DNA of 64,000 nt, from contig OX155963.1 in assembly GCA_944548615.1 (NCBI GenBank), positions 27,289,336-27,353,335 on the forward strand, written 5' to 3'. The position numbers and the translations under genes are program-made. The DNA comes from Micropterix aruncella. Lineage: Eukaryota; Arthropoda; Insecta; Lepidoptera; Micropterigidae. Of the stretch, positions 31,740 to 42,317 are shown one piece after another. Numbering within the stretch: position 1 is the first letter of the stretch; every line of letters begins with the position of its first letter. The notes under the pieces were generated by a model, which was given only the letters and a program-made list of their open reading frames with translations, was not told where the DNA came from and searched no databases.

Positions 31740-32231
31740 TTATCATACCATATGATAAGGGACATCTTATCAAACCATATCAACGGGAGCCCCACAAGGT
31801 CTATCCTTCCAACGAGGGAATTTTTCAGGAACAGGATCTCGTCGATGACATTCTTCGAAAAAAGTGAAATAGTTTTTCACACAGAATCAAATTACTGTAC
31901 TTCAATGGACCGGAAACTCCCCCGATCTCAACCCGATCGAAAACCTCTAAGCCATTTGCATAAAACGGCTCTCCAAGATGGATTGTACAACGAAAACCAA
32001 GATGGTGCAGTAAGTCAAGTCTGGTTTCACGATGATGAACTGAAAGGAAGCTGTCAAAACCTGGTAAATGCCTACAAGAGTGAAAGGTGTTATCAACGCA
32101 AAATGAGGACACGTTCTATATTAAAACTAACAATCTATAACCACCAGTACTATTTTTTGTACATGTATGTCCAATAAAGCTCTTTTCGAAGAAAAATACG
32201 CTTTGTTCAAAGTAATTCGCACGGTACTGTA
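31740..32231 (+). pseudogene. Tc1-like transposase C-terminal fragment with intact right terminus
   Basis: One frame gives VLQWTGNSPDLNPIENL then a stop, followed by KRLSKMDCTTKTK. SPDLNPIENLW is the Tc1 signature carrying the catalytic glutamate. Downstream the C-terminal region and AATAAAG are followed by the right terminus, whose complement is CAGTACCGTGCGAATTA, ending at 32229 next to TA (32230-32231), the Tc1 target site. The left terminus and first half of the transposase are absent. Stops and frameshifts make it inactive. Confidence 0.85.
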
Positions 32232-32559
32232 GATACTACGAGGACAATAAAATGACGTTCAGTGCGCGGATATATGAATGAGGAAACTCGATTTTGTTTG
32301 ACAAATATGTAGATAGTCCACAGGAAATGTTAAATTAATTGTGACGCTGGATCTGACAAATGAGATCTATGTAATTTTTGACTTTGCTGATCATATTATT
32401 ATATTTATTTATTTTAATCTATACAGGGTACCCTTACTTATTTTAATTTATTTTTATCTAAACATTATTTCAAATTAGTTCGAAACTTCAATGTAGGGAA
32501 ATGTACAAATATTAAAAGTATCACAATTAATTAAGATAGTATACCTGCAACAACTAGGG

Positions 32560-32960
32560 ATGTCAAATATAACGGGCGAACCCATCACCACAAAGATTTT
32601 TAACGGAATCAGGTTTTAAAAGACTTAAGTGGACAAAGAACACTTTACTGTTTAACTCCACTGACAAACCCGTAATAGTTCAACGCCTAACCGAGATGCA
32701 CTAGAAAGAGGACACAGCGGGCAGACCTCGCTCTCTTACTATCAGATTTGGAAGGATTTCTCCATACTCAAGCCGAAGTACATATTCGAAGTCGCTTATG
32801 GCCTCTGCCTACGGTAAGCGGTAATTCAGCTCGAATTTATCGCGGACCATGGCGCCCTTTGCCCGTCAATATCACGCGGGATCGGATGAACAACGGATCT
32901 TTTAAAAGGTGGCTGACATCAAGTCAACAACAACCCCCGCTGCTTACGAAACGTACTTAC
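32560..32960 (-). mobile_element. DR-A dispersed repeat, partial and diverged
   Basis: Hairpin end at the left (CTAGGGATGTCAAATATAAC, GGGCGAACCC), then 'GGACACAGCGGGCAGACCTCGC', 'GGTAATTCAGCTCGAATTTA', 'TCGCGGACCATGG' and, near the end, 'ACAACCCCCGCTGCTTACG'. More diverged than most copies. The 76-codon frame inside is not a gene. Confidence 0.65.
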
Positions 32961-33338
32961 GTTTGGAGTTTGAAGTAAGTTACTTATTCACGCATGTCGC
33001 GCCAAGGTTGGACCTGGGTGTTAGGGGGTAGGGTAGAAAAGCCTCTAAGAGTCGCATGCTCTTTGTTTTTTTTATTTCGAGTTGTTAAATATTACTTTTA
33101 CGTATTTTTATACTTTTCACATCGTACATCTACATAATATACAAAACATATGACCTACGTTGGCATAAACATACGACCTATTTATACGATGGCATTTCTA
33201 ATTTAACTGGAATCGATAGGGGTCGTTTTACTTGAACGGATCATTTTGTACATTTTACCCTACAATGTTTTGTGACGAGAGGCACCGAGACAGCATACAG
33301 GCCAATTTACATTAAAAATTTAAAGTTTATTAATTCCC

Positions 33339-33468
33339 AAAACCCTGCAAGGGTATAGACTTACAATAAAACATATATATAAACTTACAATTAATACACT
33401 TACAAAACCCTGCAAGGGTATAGACTTACAATTAATACATATATTATTTATAATTCTTATTTTAATCA
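33339..33468 (+). repeat. Tandem dimer, unit 65 bp
   Basis: AAAACCCTGCAAGGGTATAG occurs at 33339 and 33404, each followed by 'ACTTACAAT'. Contains a small palindrome CCCTGCAAGGG. It lies in the probable 3' region of the neighbouring minus-strand LINE. Confidence 0.8.
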
Positions 33469-33826
33469 TATATATGGCAAAAAAAACTAAATCTGAATGC
33501 AAATAAACTATACAAAATAAACCATTACATTGTCTAAATATTAAAACGAGATTTGAAATGAGAACTAATAAATATCTAAAACAGAAATACCAAATCCACG
33601 ATAAGTTAACTATAAAAATAACATGTATAGAATAGAAATAAAAATCAATTGAACAAGTTGCAGAAAAAATAAAAAATAATTAAAGAGTAAAAACATAAAA
33701 ATAACAGCAGCATTCCTAAATCATGTTACAAAATCATAAAATAATTTGTTGATAAAATTAAATGTTGAAAATAAGGTTGAAATAAAAAAGTAGATGATTT
33801 AAGTAGACGATTGCGAATATAAAATT

Positions 33827-34085
33827 TTAATATAAACATTTTTGTAACAAAAACGCCTTGGTAAGTTTTTTAAATAGTGGATATGTTTGTATATTTTTTA
33901 ATTCCTCTGGTAACCTGTTATAAAATGTTATGCTTCTGTATTGAGTTGTCCTTTAAAATTGTGACATTGTAGGTATAGAATTATGTGTATACATCGATTT
34001 GTGCCCTGTATTGTGGAAATGTATGTGGGCCTGAGTTTTGGTGCTTTCTCTTATTTTTATAGAATTCGCACAGGCTTTCATGAAT
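33827..34085 (-). pseudogene. LINE ORF2 C terminus
   Basis: The minus strand ends with SITFYNRLPEELKNIQTYPL, then FKKLTKAFLLQKCLY and a stop at 33827-33829. Upstream one reads YTHNSIPTMSQF before a stop. It is homologous in layout to the frame at 23709-24076 (YFNRLPESLKTIQ...). 5'-truncated and broken. Its upstream edge lies within ten bases of the 5S-like sequence. Confidence 0.7.
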
Positions 34086-34091
34086 AAGTAG

Positions 34092-34208
34092 GTAGCGTCC
34101 GTAGCCCCGTTGACACCGGTTCTCCTCGTTGTTACCGAAGTTAAGCAGCGACGGGTGAGGTCAATACTGGATGGGTGACCGCCTGAGTGTTTGACTGCGT
34201 GATGCTAC
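34092..34208 (+). rRNA. 5S rRNA-derived sequence (5S-SINE head or pseudogene)
   Basis: 117 nt align by eye along the length of 5S rRNA: GACACCGGTTCTC (helix II region), CCGAAGTTAAGCAGCG (box A), GGTCAATACTGGATGGGTGA and CCGCCTG (intermediate element and box C). The ends GTAGCGTC and GATGCTAC can still pair to close the terminal stem, with one G-U. Several sites differ from what I expect for insect 5S (for example TGAGTGTTTGACTGCG in the last arm). Instead of a T-run terminator it continues into about 80 nt ending in eight A at 34282-34289, which favours a 5S-derived SINE. Confidence 0.8.
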
Positions 34209-34295
34209 AAATGCCCACTTAGAAGATGGTGCCAATAGACAACAAGGCGGGTTCCACGAAAAGGCATATGCCTTATGGGTAAAAAAAAGTATAGC
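34209..34295 (+). mobile_element. Body and A-tail following the 5S head
   Basis: Unrelated to 5S rRNA. Contains 'GATGGTGCCAATAGACAAC', the palindrome AAGGCATATGCCTT and an A-rich end (TAAAAAAAAG). Together with the 5S head it has the head-body-tail layout of a SINE of about 200 bp. A second copy is not present in this window. Confidence 0.5.
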
Positions 34296-34840
34296 ATAAA
34301 CGGTGGGGATCGTCAGTTCGCGACATTGTCAGTTACTGAATTCAAATTCAAGTCAGAGCTGACTCGGTACTGCCACCGTGTAAATTGTAAGTCAGTGATG
34401 TCGCGTCAGTGCTGACTTCAATATTCCCGCTGTATATTTTCAAATCATCCCGCTCCCCTTGCCACCAGCGCCTGCGTTACTAACCTTGTCTATGTTTCGT
34501 TCGTTTCTTTTTAGATATCTCTTCTTCTAGCATTTCCGTCAATCTTTCTAAGAGCAGATAAGAACATTTTCCTATTTGTTGAATCTGTGAAAAATAACGA
34601 CGACTGACTGGCTGTATGTATACAGTATGAATCAGTTCTCGGTGTTAGCACTGACGCATGTAACTGATTCAATATAAATCTGCATTAAAATAAATTTTAA
34701 TAAATTTTAATACATATTATTACAACCATAAAAGCACTCCGAAAAACGTTGTATGATACATTTTTGACGATGTACTATATGATACACACAAGCATCTGGA
34801 ATTCAGTTTTATTTCGTCACTTATGAAAAAAGCTATTAAT
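34296..34840. other. No gene recognised
   Basis: Contains several GTCAGT/CAGTGCTGAC words (34310-34420 and 34630-34670) that may belong to a decayed TIR element. No boundaries or coding frame. Confidence 0.35.
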
Positions 34841-35020
34841 TATGTGGCATAGCGGTTAGGTCGTCTGATCTAACATTGTAACGTTCCGGGTTCGGTTCCC
34901 GGCTGCGTCACAGCTTTCCGTTGAGATAATAATAACGAAATTGCATTTCAATTATATCGATCGAATGCAATAACAAGACACACACTTATATTTATGTTAC
35001 ACGCACACAAACAATTATAT
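34841..35020 (+). mobile_element. tRNA-derived SINE
   Basis: The head reads GTGGCATAGCGGTTAGGTCG (A box), then GTTCCGGGTTCGGTTCCCGG (B box with T-arm), spaced as in a tRNA. The body 'TTTCAATTATATCGATCGAATG', 'CAATAACAAGACACACAC' and a CA/AT-rich tail follow. Same family as 29765-29945. The tRNA-like fold is broken in the acceptor stem, so it is not a working tRNA gene. Confidence 0.82.
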
Positions 35021-35152
35021 AGAAAGATTTTTTTTGCCTTTAGTTATGCACCAATCGTTGAAGAGAAAACAAGGATCCTTTTATAGTTTTAAGTAAATCA
35101 GTCTGTGTTGTAAATATTCTAAGTATATATTTTTTTATTGACCTGTAATAAA

Positions 35153-35775
35153 ATGGGCGGCAATTTTACCTTCCGAGAATTTTATAATTATACGCTTTTT
35201 CATTTTCATGTCGGATTGAATACGAAGGGAACAACAAAGAAAGTTTGCGATATTTATGGACACGTATTGAAGGTCAACAAGTGTCCATGCTGGTTCAGGA
35301 GGTTTGCTGCTGGTGATTATGGCCTCTCTGACAGGCCTCGATGTGAATGACCAGTTAAATCTCATAATGACACATTAAAATCTCTAATGGAATATGATAC
35401 GAGATTAAGTATACAAGAAATATCGAGAAGCCTTGGGTCCACATGATGAACTATACAAAGGCACCTACTAGAAATTGGAAAGGTAGGTGCATAGGATGGA
35501 ATTTGCGTACCGCATCAATTATATGAGGCCAAAAAGCATTTTCGTCGATCAATTTGCACTTTAAGTAGAAAGGAAAAATCAAAGAATTGCAATGGGAAAT
35601 TTTAATCTACCCGCCGTACTCGCTAGATATTGGCTATGTCTGACTATAATTTATTCAGATCTCTGTGGTATTAATTAAAAAAGAAGACATTAATTTCTCT
35701 AGAAGATGTAAGGGGGCACCTTGAGTTAGATATCGCTTCACGGACCGTGAATATGTACTTACTAAAACCACAATT
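35153..35775 (+). pseudogene. mariner transposase, second copy (internally deleted)
   Basis: The N-terminal part (35153-35350) reads TKGTTKKVCDIYGHVLK then CPCWFRRFAAGDYGLSDRPR, the mariner helix-turn-helix region that binds the TIR. After a stop the frame continues weakly (DTRLSIQEISRSLGS). The C-terminal part near 35600-35680 shows PPYSLDIGYV and YNLFRSLWY, equivalent to the third catalytic motif. The central catalytic region is deleted. It differs from the 6.9-kb copy, so two mariner lineages or ages are present. Confidence 0.8.
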
Positions 35776-35789
35776 TAAAATAATCAAGA

Positions 35790-36735
35790 AATATAAAATC
35801 AGAAATAGTATAATTTAAAAATGCTACTTAAAGTTGTAAAAAAAATGGCCAAAAATTAAAAAAATCATTTAAAATTAGAAGATTCCTCGATCGAATAAAA
35901 AGCTTTGTCTAATAAGAATTCTTTAAGTAATTTTTTGAATAAGCTTTCCACTTAAATTGTTTTTAAACTTTTCGGTAGCCTATTAAAGTAATATGGCCCA
36001 GAGTATTTTGAGTCTTGCCTTGCTGTGTTTAGTCTAGTACATGGTATAAAAAAAAATATTTCTCGTATTTAGTATGCATATCTGAAAACTTTTTATAATG
36101 TGTTTCTTTATTCTTAAAAGTCTCAGTCAGTAACTTAAAAAGATATAGTAAGGTTAAAGTGAGGATTCTTAGCCTTTTAAAAATGGGTCGACACGACTCT
36201 TCCCTTTTCACCGTTGCAATTATTCGTACTGCTCTCTTTTAGAATATAAATATGGGTTCCCACAAGAAATTTAATTTCCCCAGATTGTAATGGCATAACT
36301 TAGGATAGCTTCAATATAGCTGAAATAAACATTTCTCGTTTGCAATTCATCCAACGACCTTCTTACAATACTCAAAGCATAAAATGCCCGACTTAACCAA
36401 CTTTCGAGGTTTTCACAGTGGAAGTTCCATTTTAAAAGTTCGTGGACATGAACACCTAAAAATCAAGTACAAGGAGTTTGAGGAATGACAGTGTTATTTA
36501 TTGAAAGTATTATTGGCGAACCTTTATTCCGATTTCGGTGATTTGTAAAATGTATGAAGTTACTTTTAGATTCATTTAGTGTAAGGTTGTTGCTCTTAAA
36601 CCAACTATTAAGTTTACATAGATTAATTTTAACGTTAATCAATAATTCTTCCATATGTTTACCGGCAACAATTAAACTAGTGTCGACGGCAAACATCGTT
36701 ACATTTATATCATTGAAATACAATAAACCCGCTTA
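35790..36735 (-). pseudogene. LINE ORF2 fragment: RT catalytic box to C terminus
   Basis: The minus strand from ~36723 reads FNDINVTMFAVDTSLIVAG, where FAVD replaces the catalytic FADD, then LNSWFKSNNLTLNESKS, the block typical after YADD in non-LTR RTs. With frame changes one then reads LGVHVHELLKWNFHCENL, SIVRRSLDELQTRN, YIEAILSYAITIWGN, and KREESCRPIFKRLRIL. This is the same family as 23709-24390, extending further 5'. Multiple frameshifts and stops. Confidence 0.8.
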
Positions 36736-37200
36736 TTGTGGAATTTTACAATAATAGAGTAGGAACAAACAAATACATAAATTAAAAAAAACAGTGCAAG
36801 TATTGTGTTACGTAAATTGCTTATTTTCAGCGTGTATTTTCAAAATACGTAATAGGATTTGCCTCAGAGGTAAATATCGGGCGCATTGTTATGCTATTTT
36901 TAGATAAGAACCGTTCGTTGGCATTTCTTTTCTCCGCTGAATCGCGATAAAAGTCGCGTACCTGCTCAAGTAATGTTTATTATAATATAACAACTGATAT
37001 GCGATGAGCATTGCAAAAACGAGCATCACTGATATCGTCCGTCATATATTGTAATCGGTTATTGAACCCGCTCATATTACGGTCACGAATCGAAGGCATA
37101 AACTGTTTTGTGAATTAATTGGACTGTGGTATAGTGCCGAAGTGGAGAATTCCACGATATATCGCGTCAATCTCTAAAAATAAAAATAATAAAAACCACC

Positions 37201-37524
37201 TTGCTACCGATAATTGATTACGGAATTGTACAGCTATACTCCAGGGTGTGCAAGTCCAAGCTAACAGAATTAGAGAGGCAATATCGTATGTCATTAAAAA
37301 CAGCCGGTAATTTTCCACGAAATACAAGCTCTGAAGTAATTGGGGACATGCTTGATGAGGATCCCTGGTACATACGTGCCAGAGACGTTCATGAAGACAT
37401 GCTTCGCAAATTAAAAGACCAAGAAATCCCAGGACTTACTCTTCCTGGGGATAGCTACAATAAGTTGAACCATCACAATCCTATGTTGCCCGGCCTGCGT
37501 ACCGGCGAAATTGATTATATTTGA
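37201..37524 (+). pseudogene. jockey-like LINE ORF2 C-terminal fragment
   Basis: The frame contains PIIDYGIVQLYSRVCKSKL, LERQYRMSLKTAGNFPRNTS and DEDPWYIRARDVHEDMLRKL, matching the layout after RT in jockey-type LINEs ('PVLTYG..W', then 'APWYVRN..IHRDL'). It is open for 107 codons. The upstream RT motifs are missing, so it is a fragment. The element family differs from the LINE on the minus strand next to it. Confidence 0.65.
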
Positions 37525-37896
37525 AAAAAAGAAAGAGGTAAACCGCTCTCCAAGCGAACGGTCCCTAAGGTTAAGTAATTAAGACAGTGCTGCAATTCAT
37601 TCCTTCCCTTCAAAACAAAAGGAATTCTCCAAAGGTTTAATTATAATCAAATTACACAATTCAGAGATTATTTTATTCAAGCGTAGTGTGAGAAGGTTAA
37701 TGACTATACGGTTGACGTAATCTTTGTTTATTTACAGCATTAAAACGTGCAAGAAATACGTTTACTTCGGCTAGTGCGCACATAAAGTCCAAAGTAGGAC
37801 AGTAGGACAAAAGGGTCACTAGTCTGGTACTAGGAAGGTCGAAAATATACGAGACAACTGGAATGAGCTAGGAAGAGAATAGGCATATTTGGCCTG
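37525..37896. other. Flank between LINE fragment and LTR element
   Basis: No gene. This is probable 3' UTR of the LINE fragment, then unassigned sequence up to the AGCT target site. Confidence 0.4.
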
Positions 37897-37900
37897 AGCT
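37897..37900 (+). other. Left target-site duplication AGCT
   Basis: AGCT immediately precedes the 5' LTR and is repeated immediately after the 3' LTR at 49380-49383. Bases further out differ, so the duplication is 4 bp. Confidence 0.85.
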
Positions 37901-40502
37901 TGTAATGCTGCTGCATTACCCTATACTTAGAAAGTATACCATTATAGTCAAATACTTATAAAATAATTAATCCAGTTAAGCAAATCCATTCATCGTATAA
38001 ACTTTGCCGTGCAATCGACGGTTAGTCTTTGTACGTCACTAGTCAGCTCATCCGCAGCGGAGAGATTTTTTTTCAGTATTACCATTGCGGGTAATAGTTT
38101 TTTTTTGGCTACCGGACCTCGAGGAAGACGGTCGATATTTCGGAGAGGGCGCGCCCGCTTTGGCGGCGCGGCGCGCCCGATTCATTCACTACCCTGCATC
38201 CAGCCACTGCAGATTAAAATTCTTTATTTAAAGCCAGTACGAGATATAGAAGCATTTGAATCTTTAACTAAATTCAGTGTAACACCTGGGCAGGCCATCG
38301 AGGAATCCTCAACCCTACAGGCAAGTCGCTCACTGTACCATTAACCGCCTCTATTCTCGCTTCTTTTAATTTCTCGCTTTTTTATAAATTTCTATTACAA
38401 TCTTAAAATCTATTTATAATTAAATTAATGTGAAGCAGACGCCAGAAACCGCGTCGCTTCGAAAGGAACCCAGGTTATTGTAATAACGCCGTTAGGCCAG
38501 GGTTAGGTTAGATTAACTATAACGTTCTACCGATAGAAATAGATTAAATAGCATAGCCGGCTTGTCCGCCGAATAAACGTGCATAGTTCACTTTTTCCTA
38601 AATTTTCATAAAATGTGCTACCCCCCATTAGGTCGAAAAGGTGAAAGTCGGCCCGCGAAACCCTTTCTATAATACCGTATTCTCGGAGTGCAATCCCCTC
38701 GATATCAGGTCCCTCAAAATATCCTCTTTCAAGTCTCTACCCCACGAAACAAAATCCCAAATCGCAAGCTAATTTTTGAATCTCTTTCCCAAAAGTACAA
38801 GTCCAAAATCTCGAAAATATTATCTTTCAAATCACGTCTCAATAATACAAAAAAATCAATCATCTAAACTATTTTCCGTTATTTTATTAAAAAATCTTTA
38901 CCCAATAAAAAGAATAGAACCAAGGTCAGCTCCCGATAAATAATATTCCTATTCAAACATTTATCTAAAAAATATAAAATCTAAATTCCCGGCTTATCCA
39001 AATTCCATTAGATTCTTACTCCACCGTAACATAAAATTAAAGCGATCATTTTCCATAATCCTAAACATAAGAATAAATCATCTCCAATCATTATCAATCG
39101 ACGTCTCTCTAGAAAAGTCTACGGTTCAACCGAAGGAGATACCCGCATCCCGATACCGACAGACTTCAACGCCTACCCGACTCCTAAAAAAAATCCGAAA
39201 CCCTGAATTTCAATCACGAAAATCACGGAAGCTCGATAGAAAATTCATAAAACCTTCGAAACTTAATTCGGCCTTGATATGCGCATTAATTAAAATCATA
39301 TAGAAAGATCGGAGAACCTATGCACAGGAACGTAACATGTACCATAAATTTTCGTAAAATATATTCTTCTTTATAATAAAAACTCCATTGTAAGGCATTA
39401 TGTTTCATTTAATAAAAAAGGTTTAAAAATTGGTAATTCTATATTCTTCTCAGAAAAATTCGTAATAGTTCGAATTCGAGACGTAAGACGTGCAAGCGGA
39501 GCCAGGGAGGGAAAAGAAAATTCACAGGGTTAAGAACCATTAATTTATGTTCGGACAAACCGAGCCTTATCATTTAAATTCTACGAACTCTAGTCTTGGA
39601 AATTTCTATACATTTCTTTGTTCAATCAATCGTTCAAAACACGAATCAATAAAGATAGAATCGCGAAACTTCTAGCTATTTTCCTTAGTATTCATTTCTA
39701 CAGGTCATTTAAATTTGAAATTAAATTCGATAATATAATAAATAAATAGATCCAAAATCATCACCCAATAATAAAGATAAATTTCAATTTAAATTATCAT
39801 TCAGTAATTCCGGACCGATTGTAAAAGATATTAAATCGCGCCGGGCGAGCGATCTCAGACCGGTTCGTTATCAATAGGCGGGCCCGCGACGGCCCGGCGA
39901 GCGCGGCGAGCGCCGGCGCCACCTGTAGGTGCGGAGGTGAAGGAGGGGGCCATGGCCGGTGCGACGTATCCGAAGATAGAGGGCGCTGCGCCGTTTTACC
40001 ACAATCTACTTCCCGCGAATTGAGTACGGATTTGAATTCACGAAACGCTCTCCATAATTAAATAAATTTTATAATCTGCAAAAGCCAACATAGGAAATTT
40101 CAGTCCATAATTAATAGCCCATAATTAAATAATTCGAGTATATTTTCCAATCCATAGCAAGTATACCCCATCCAACTTGATCGCCCGTCTGCCTCACAGA
40201 CGATCCCGACTTCCGAGGACGCCACTAATAAGGCGGGATAAAAACCACCCCTGAGGATCACATATTCCGACTTGAGCTAGTGAGGCCCCGTCAGTGACGT
40301 TCCTCCTCCCGTAATCTAGACCAACCGCTAGGCGAAGGCGTGCGTCTAGCTTTTTGTGCGTGAACCCCATCCCTATAATTATCACGGATTGGCGCCCTGG
40401 AACTTGACGGTTTCCTAAAAATCAGATATTATCCGTGACATAATGGCATTTATCCGATCTTCATACAATACTATATAACCATTATAAACGGGGCACGTAG
40501 CA
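37901..40502 (+). repeat. 5' LTR, 2,602 bp
   Basis: Starts TGTAATGCTGCTGCATTACC and ends GGGGCACGTAGCA. It is aligned base for base with 46778-49379 without indels; the one difference I noticed is C at 38253 versus T at 47130. Two CpG-rich blocks occur (about 38120-38180, with GGCGCGCCC repeated, and about 39835-39990). As the 5' LTR it should hold the element promoter and RNA start. The internal open frames (38009-38344 plus, 40194-40385 minus) are duplicated in both LTRs and have no recognised product. Confidence 0.95.
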
Positions 40503-40507
40503 AAAAT

Positions 40508-40526
40508 TGGCTCCCAGACGTGGGGC
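40508..40526 (+). promoter_or_regulatory. Primer-binding site, tRNA-Lys-like
   Basis: TGGCTCCCAGACGTGGGGC begins 5 nt after the LTR. It resembles the site complementary to the 3' end of tRNA-Lys1,2, TGGCGCCCAACGTGGGGC, with one substitution and one extra base. Minus-strand DNA synthesis would start here. Its position and strand agree with the integrase orientation. Confidence 0.75.
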
Positions 40527-41531
40527 TCATAGATAGAATTTAATTTATTATCAGCTAACTTTGGCATACCAGTTTTTTTTTTCAGTTGTCTTCAAATATC
40601 TTATAATTTCTTTAAATAAAATTTAAAACTTCACTTTCCCACCCAAACCCTCCCTTCGATTTATAACATCGAACATATCTCGAAAATCAAAATATATATA
40701 ATTTCAAAAATAAATATTACCATACAATCAAATTTAAATAAAATATATAGATTTTTATTTAAAAAAAAAAATAAAACGGAACCGATTTTTTTTTTCAATA
40801 CATTTAAATCCGGAAATAAATAAAACAGAAAAATTTTACAAAATACCTGTACCAAATATTTAACCCACCCAAGGCCACCCTTTGCTAAATATTTAACCCA
40901 CTTGTCAATCGATATCAAACAAAATAAAATAACATCATACAAGGTGCATAGATATAGAAATTTATTTCAGCTTTCATCGAAGGAAAGGAGACCAATTAAA
41001 TTTTCTTGTCTTCATATTACCCCAAGTTTCAGCCCAGGAGTAAGTGAGAACCATAGGTACCATAAAATAATGCGACTGTTATTCGAGTATTTGTGCAAAA
41101 GGTTTTATTTCAGGCGACACATCACAGCATCATAACTTCAAACCAAACATTATATTTCAGCTGGAAATCATCAAAAAAATAATCTTAGAACGGTTACCAT
41201 TTTACATCGCAGGACTTTAGAGTAAACATTCCGTACGGCACAGGGTGTCTAAAAAAATACTTTCGCAAGAAATCGCAAAATCCAAACTCTATTTTTTTTT
41301 TTTCTCTCTTTGTCGTTTCTATTAACATTCACTCACTCACACCACATCAACACTTCGTCTACAATTTTTTTTCAAGTCTATTTACATCTTCATAACTACA
41401 GGGTGTTCAAAAAATAATAATTTGATCATTGTAAATTTTAATTATAATCTCACATCGTTTACTTTCAACACACATTACATACGTCAACACTTTGATTACA
41501 CAATCAACACTTACTCACATACATACTTTCC
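40527..41531 (+). other. Non-coding leader replacing gag-pol
   Basis: AT-rich with pyrimidine runs and two 'CAGGGTGT(C/T)' blocks, each followed by A-rich sequence (41240 and 41400). An in-frame TGA at 41493-41495 precedes the integrase frame. A deletion junction probably lies near 41530, where coding sequence begins abruptly. Confidence 0.6.
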
Positions 41532-42317
41532 GTGGTCGATGTATTCACCAAGTTTTGCTGGCTATTTCCTTTAAGAAAAGCCACGTCGGTGAATATAAAC
41601 AAACACCTAGAAAACAATATATTTCTCACTTATGGTACTCCGGCCGTTATAACGTTAGATAACGCGACATATTTCAGATCAAAAACATTTAAAGCACTAA
41701 TCGATAAATACAGAATCCCTAGACTATTCTACGGATGCGTCTACGCACCGCAATCCAATATGGTTGAGCGTTACAACCAGACAATAGAAACTAGCCTATC
41801 AATTTTGTCAGGCCAAAATCAAAGAATGTGGGATAAATACATTTATTTGATACAAAATGCTCTAAATAATCACATAAATCTCGCGACAGGATTTTCACCC
41901 TCGTATCTAATGTTTGCTCGAGAGCCTTTTGTTGATGGAAGGTACCATAAAATGCTAGGGTACGTGCCAGATCAAAACTCCCAAATAGCAGTCGACAGCC
42001 CGCAGGAGTTCGCTAAGGGACTAGAAGCCTTGGCGGATACTTACGAAGTCGTGCAGGATAGATTAATGGAAGCTTTTAGAAACAGCGCGGCCAGGTATAA
42101 TTTAAGGAGGAAAAACATCCAATTCTCAGTAGGTGACACTGTATGGGCAAAGAACCACACCTTATCGAGGAAAATAGATTTCTTCTCTAGTAAATTAGCA
42201 CCTAGGTATACAAAATGCAAAGTTATCGCTAAAAAATCGCCAATCGCCTATGAATTAGCTGACATGAATGGGAAACCTCGCGGAACGTTCCACGTCAAAG
42301 ATATCGCTAGCGATTAA
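41532..42317 (+). pseudogene. Integrase, 5'-truncated (Ty3/gypsy)
   Basis: 261 open codons. Integrase joins element cDNA to the chromosome. Visible: VDVFTKFCWLFPLRKATS, the strand after the first active-site aspartate; TLDNATYF with the second catalytic Asp (residue 43); YAPQSNMVERYNQT with the catalytic Glu (residue 79), exactly 35 residues between them; LNNHINLATGFSPSYLMFAR; and a GPY/F-like C-terminal module (about residues 195-258). The N-terminal zinc-binding HHCC domain and the first catalytic Asp are missing. The start is GTG in the window, so this is the interior of a former pol frame, not a natural start. The frame closes with TAA. Confidence 0.9.

Noticed and set aside
31740..32177. 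141-codon frame as an intact gene
   Set aside because: The Tc1 signature SPDLNPIENL is in a different frame with a stop directly after it; the long frame is a shadow.
34092..34208. Functional 5S rRNA gene
   Set aside because: Substitutions in the 3' arm and no T-run terminator directly downstream; an unrelated body with an A-tail follows.
34841..34912. Functional tRNA gene
   Set aside because: A and B boxes are good but the acceptor stem does not pair and the sequence continues into a SINE body shared with 29765-29945.
38009..38344. 111-codon frame in the 5' LTR (repeated at 46886-47221)
   Set aside because: Starts at GTG, has no recognisable domain and lies in an LTR. Identity between copies only reflects LTR identity.
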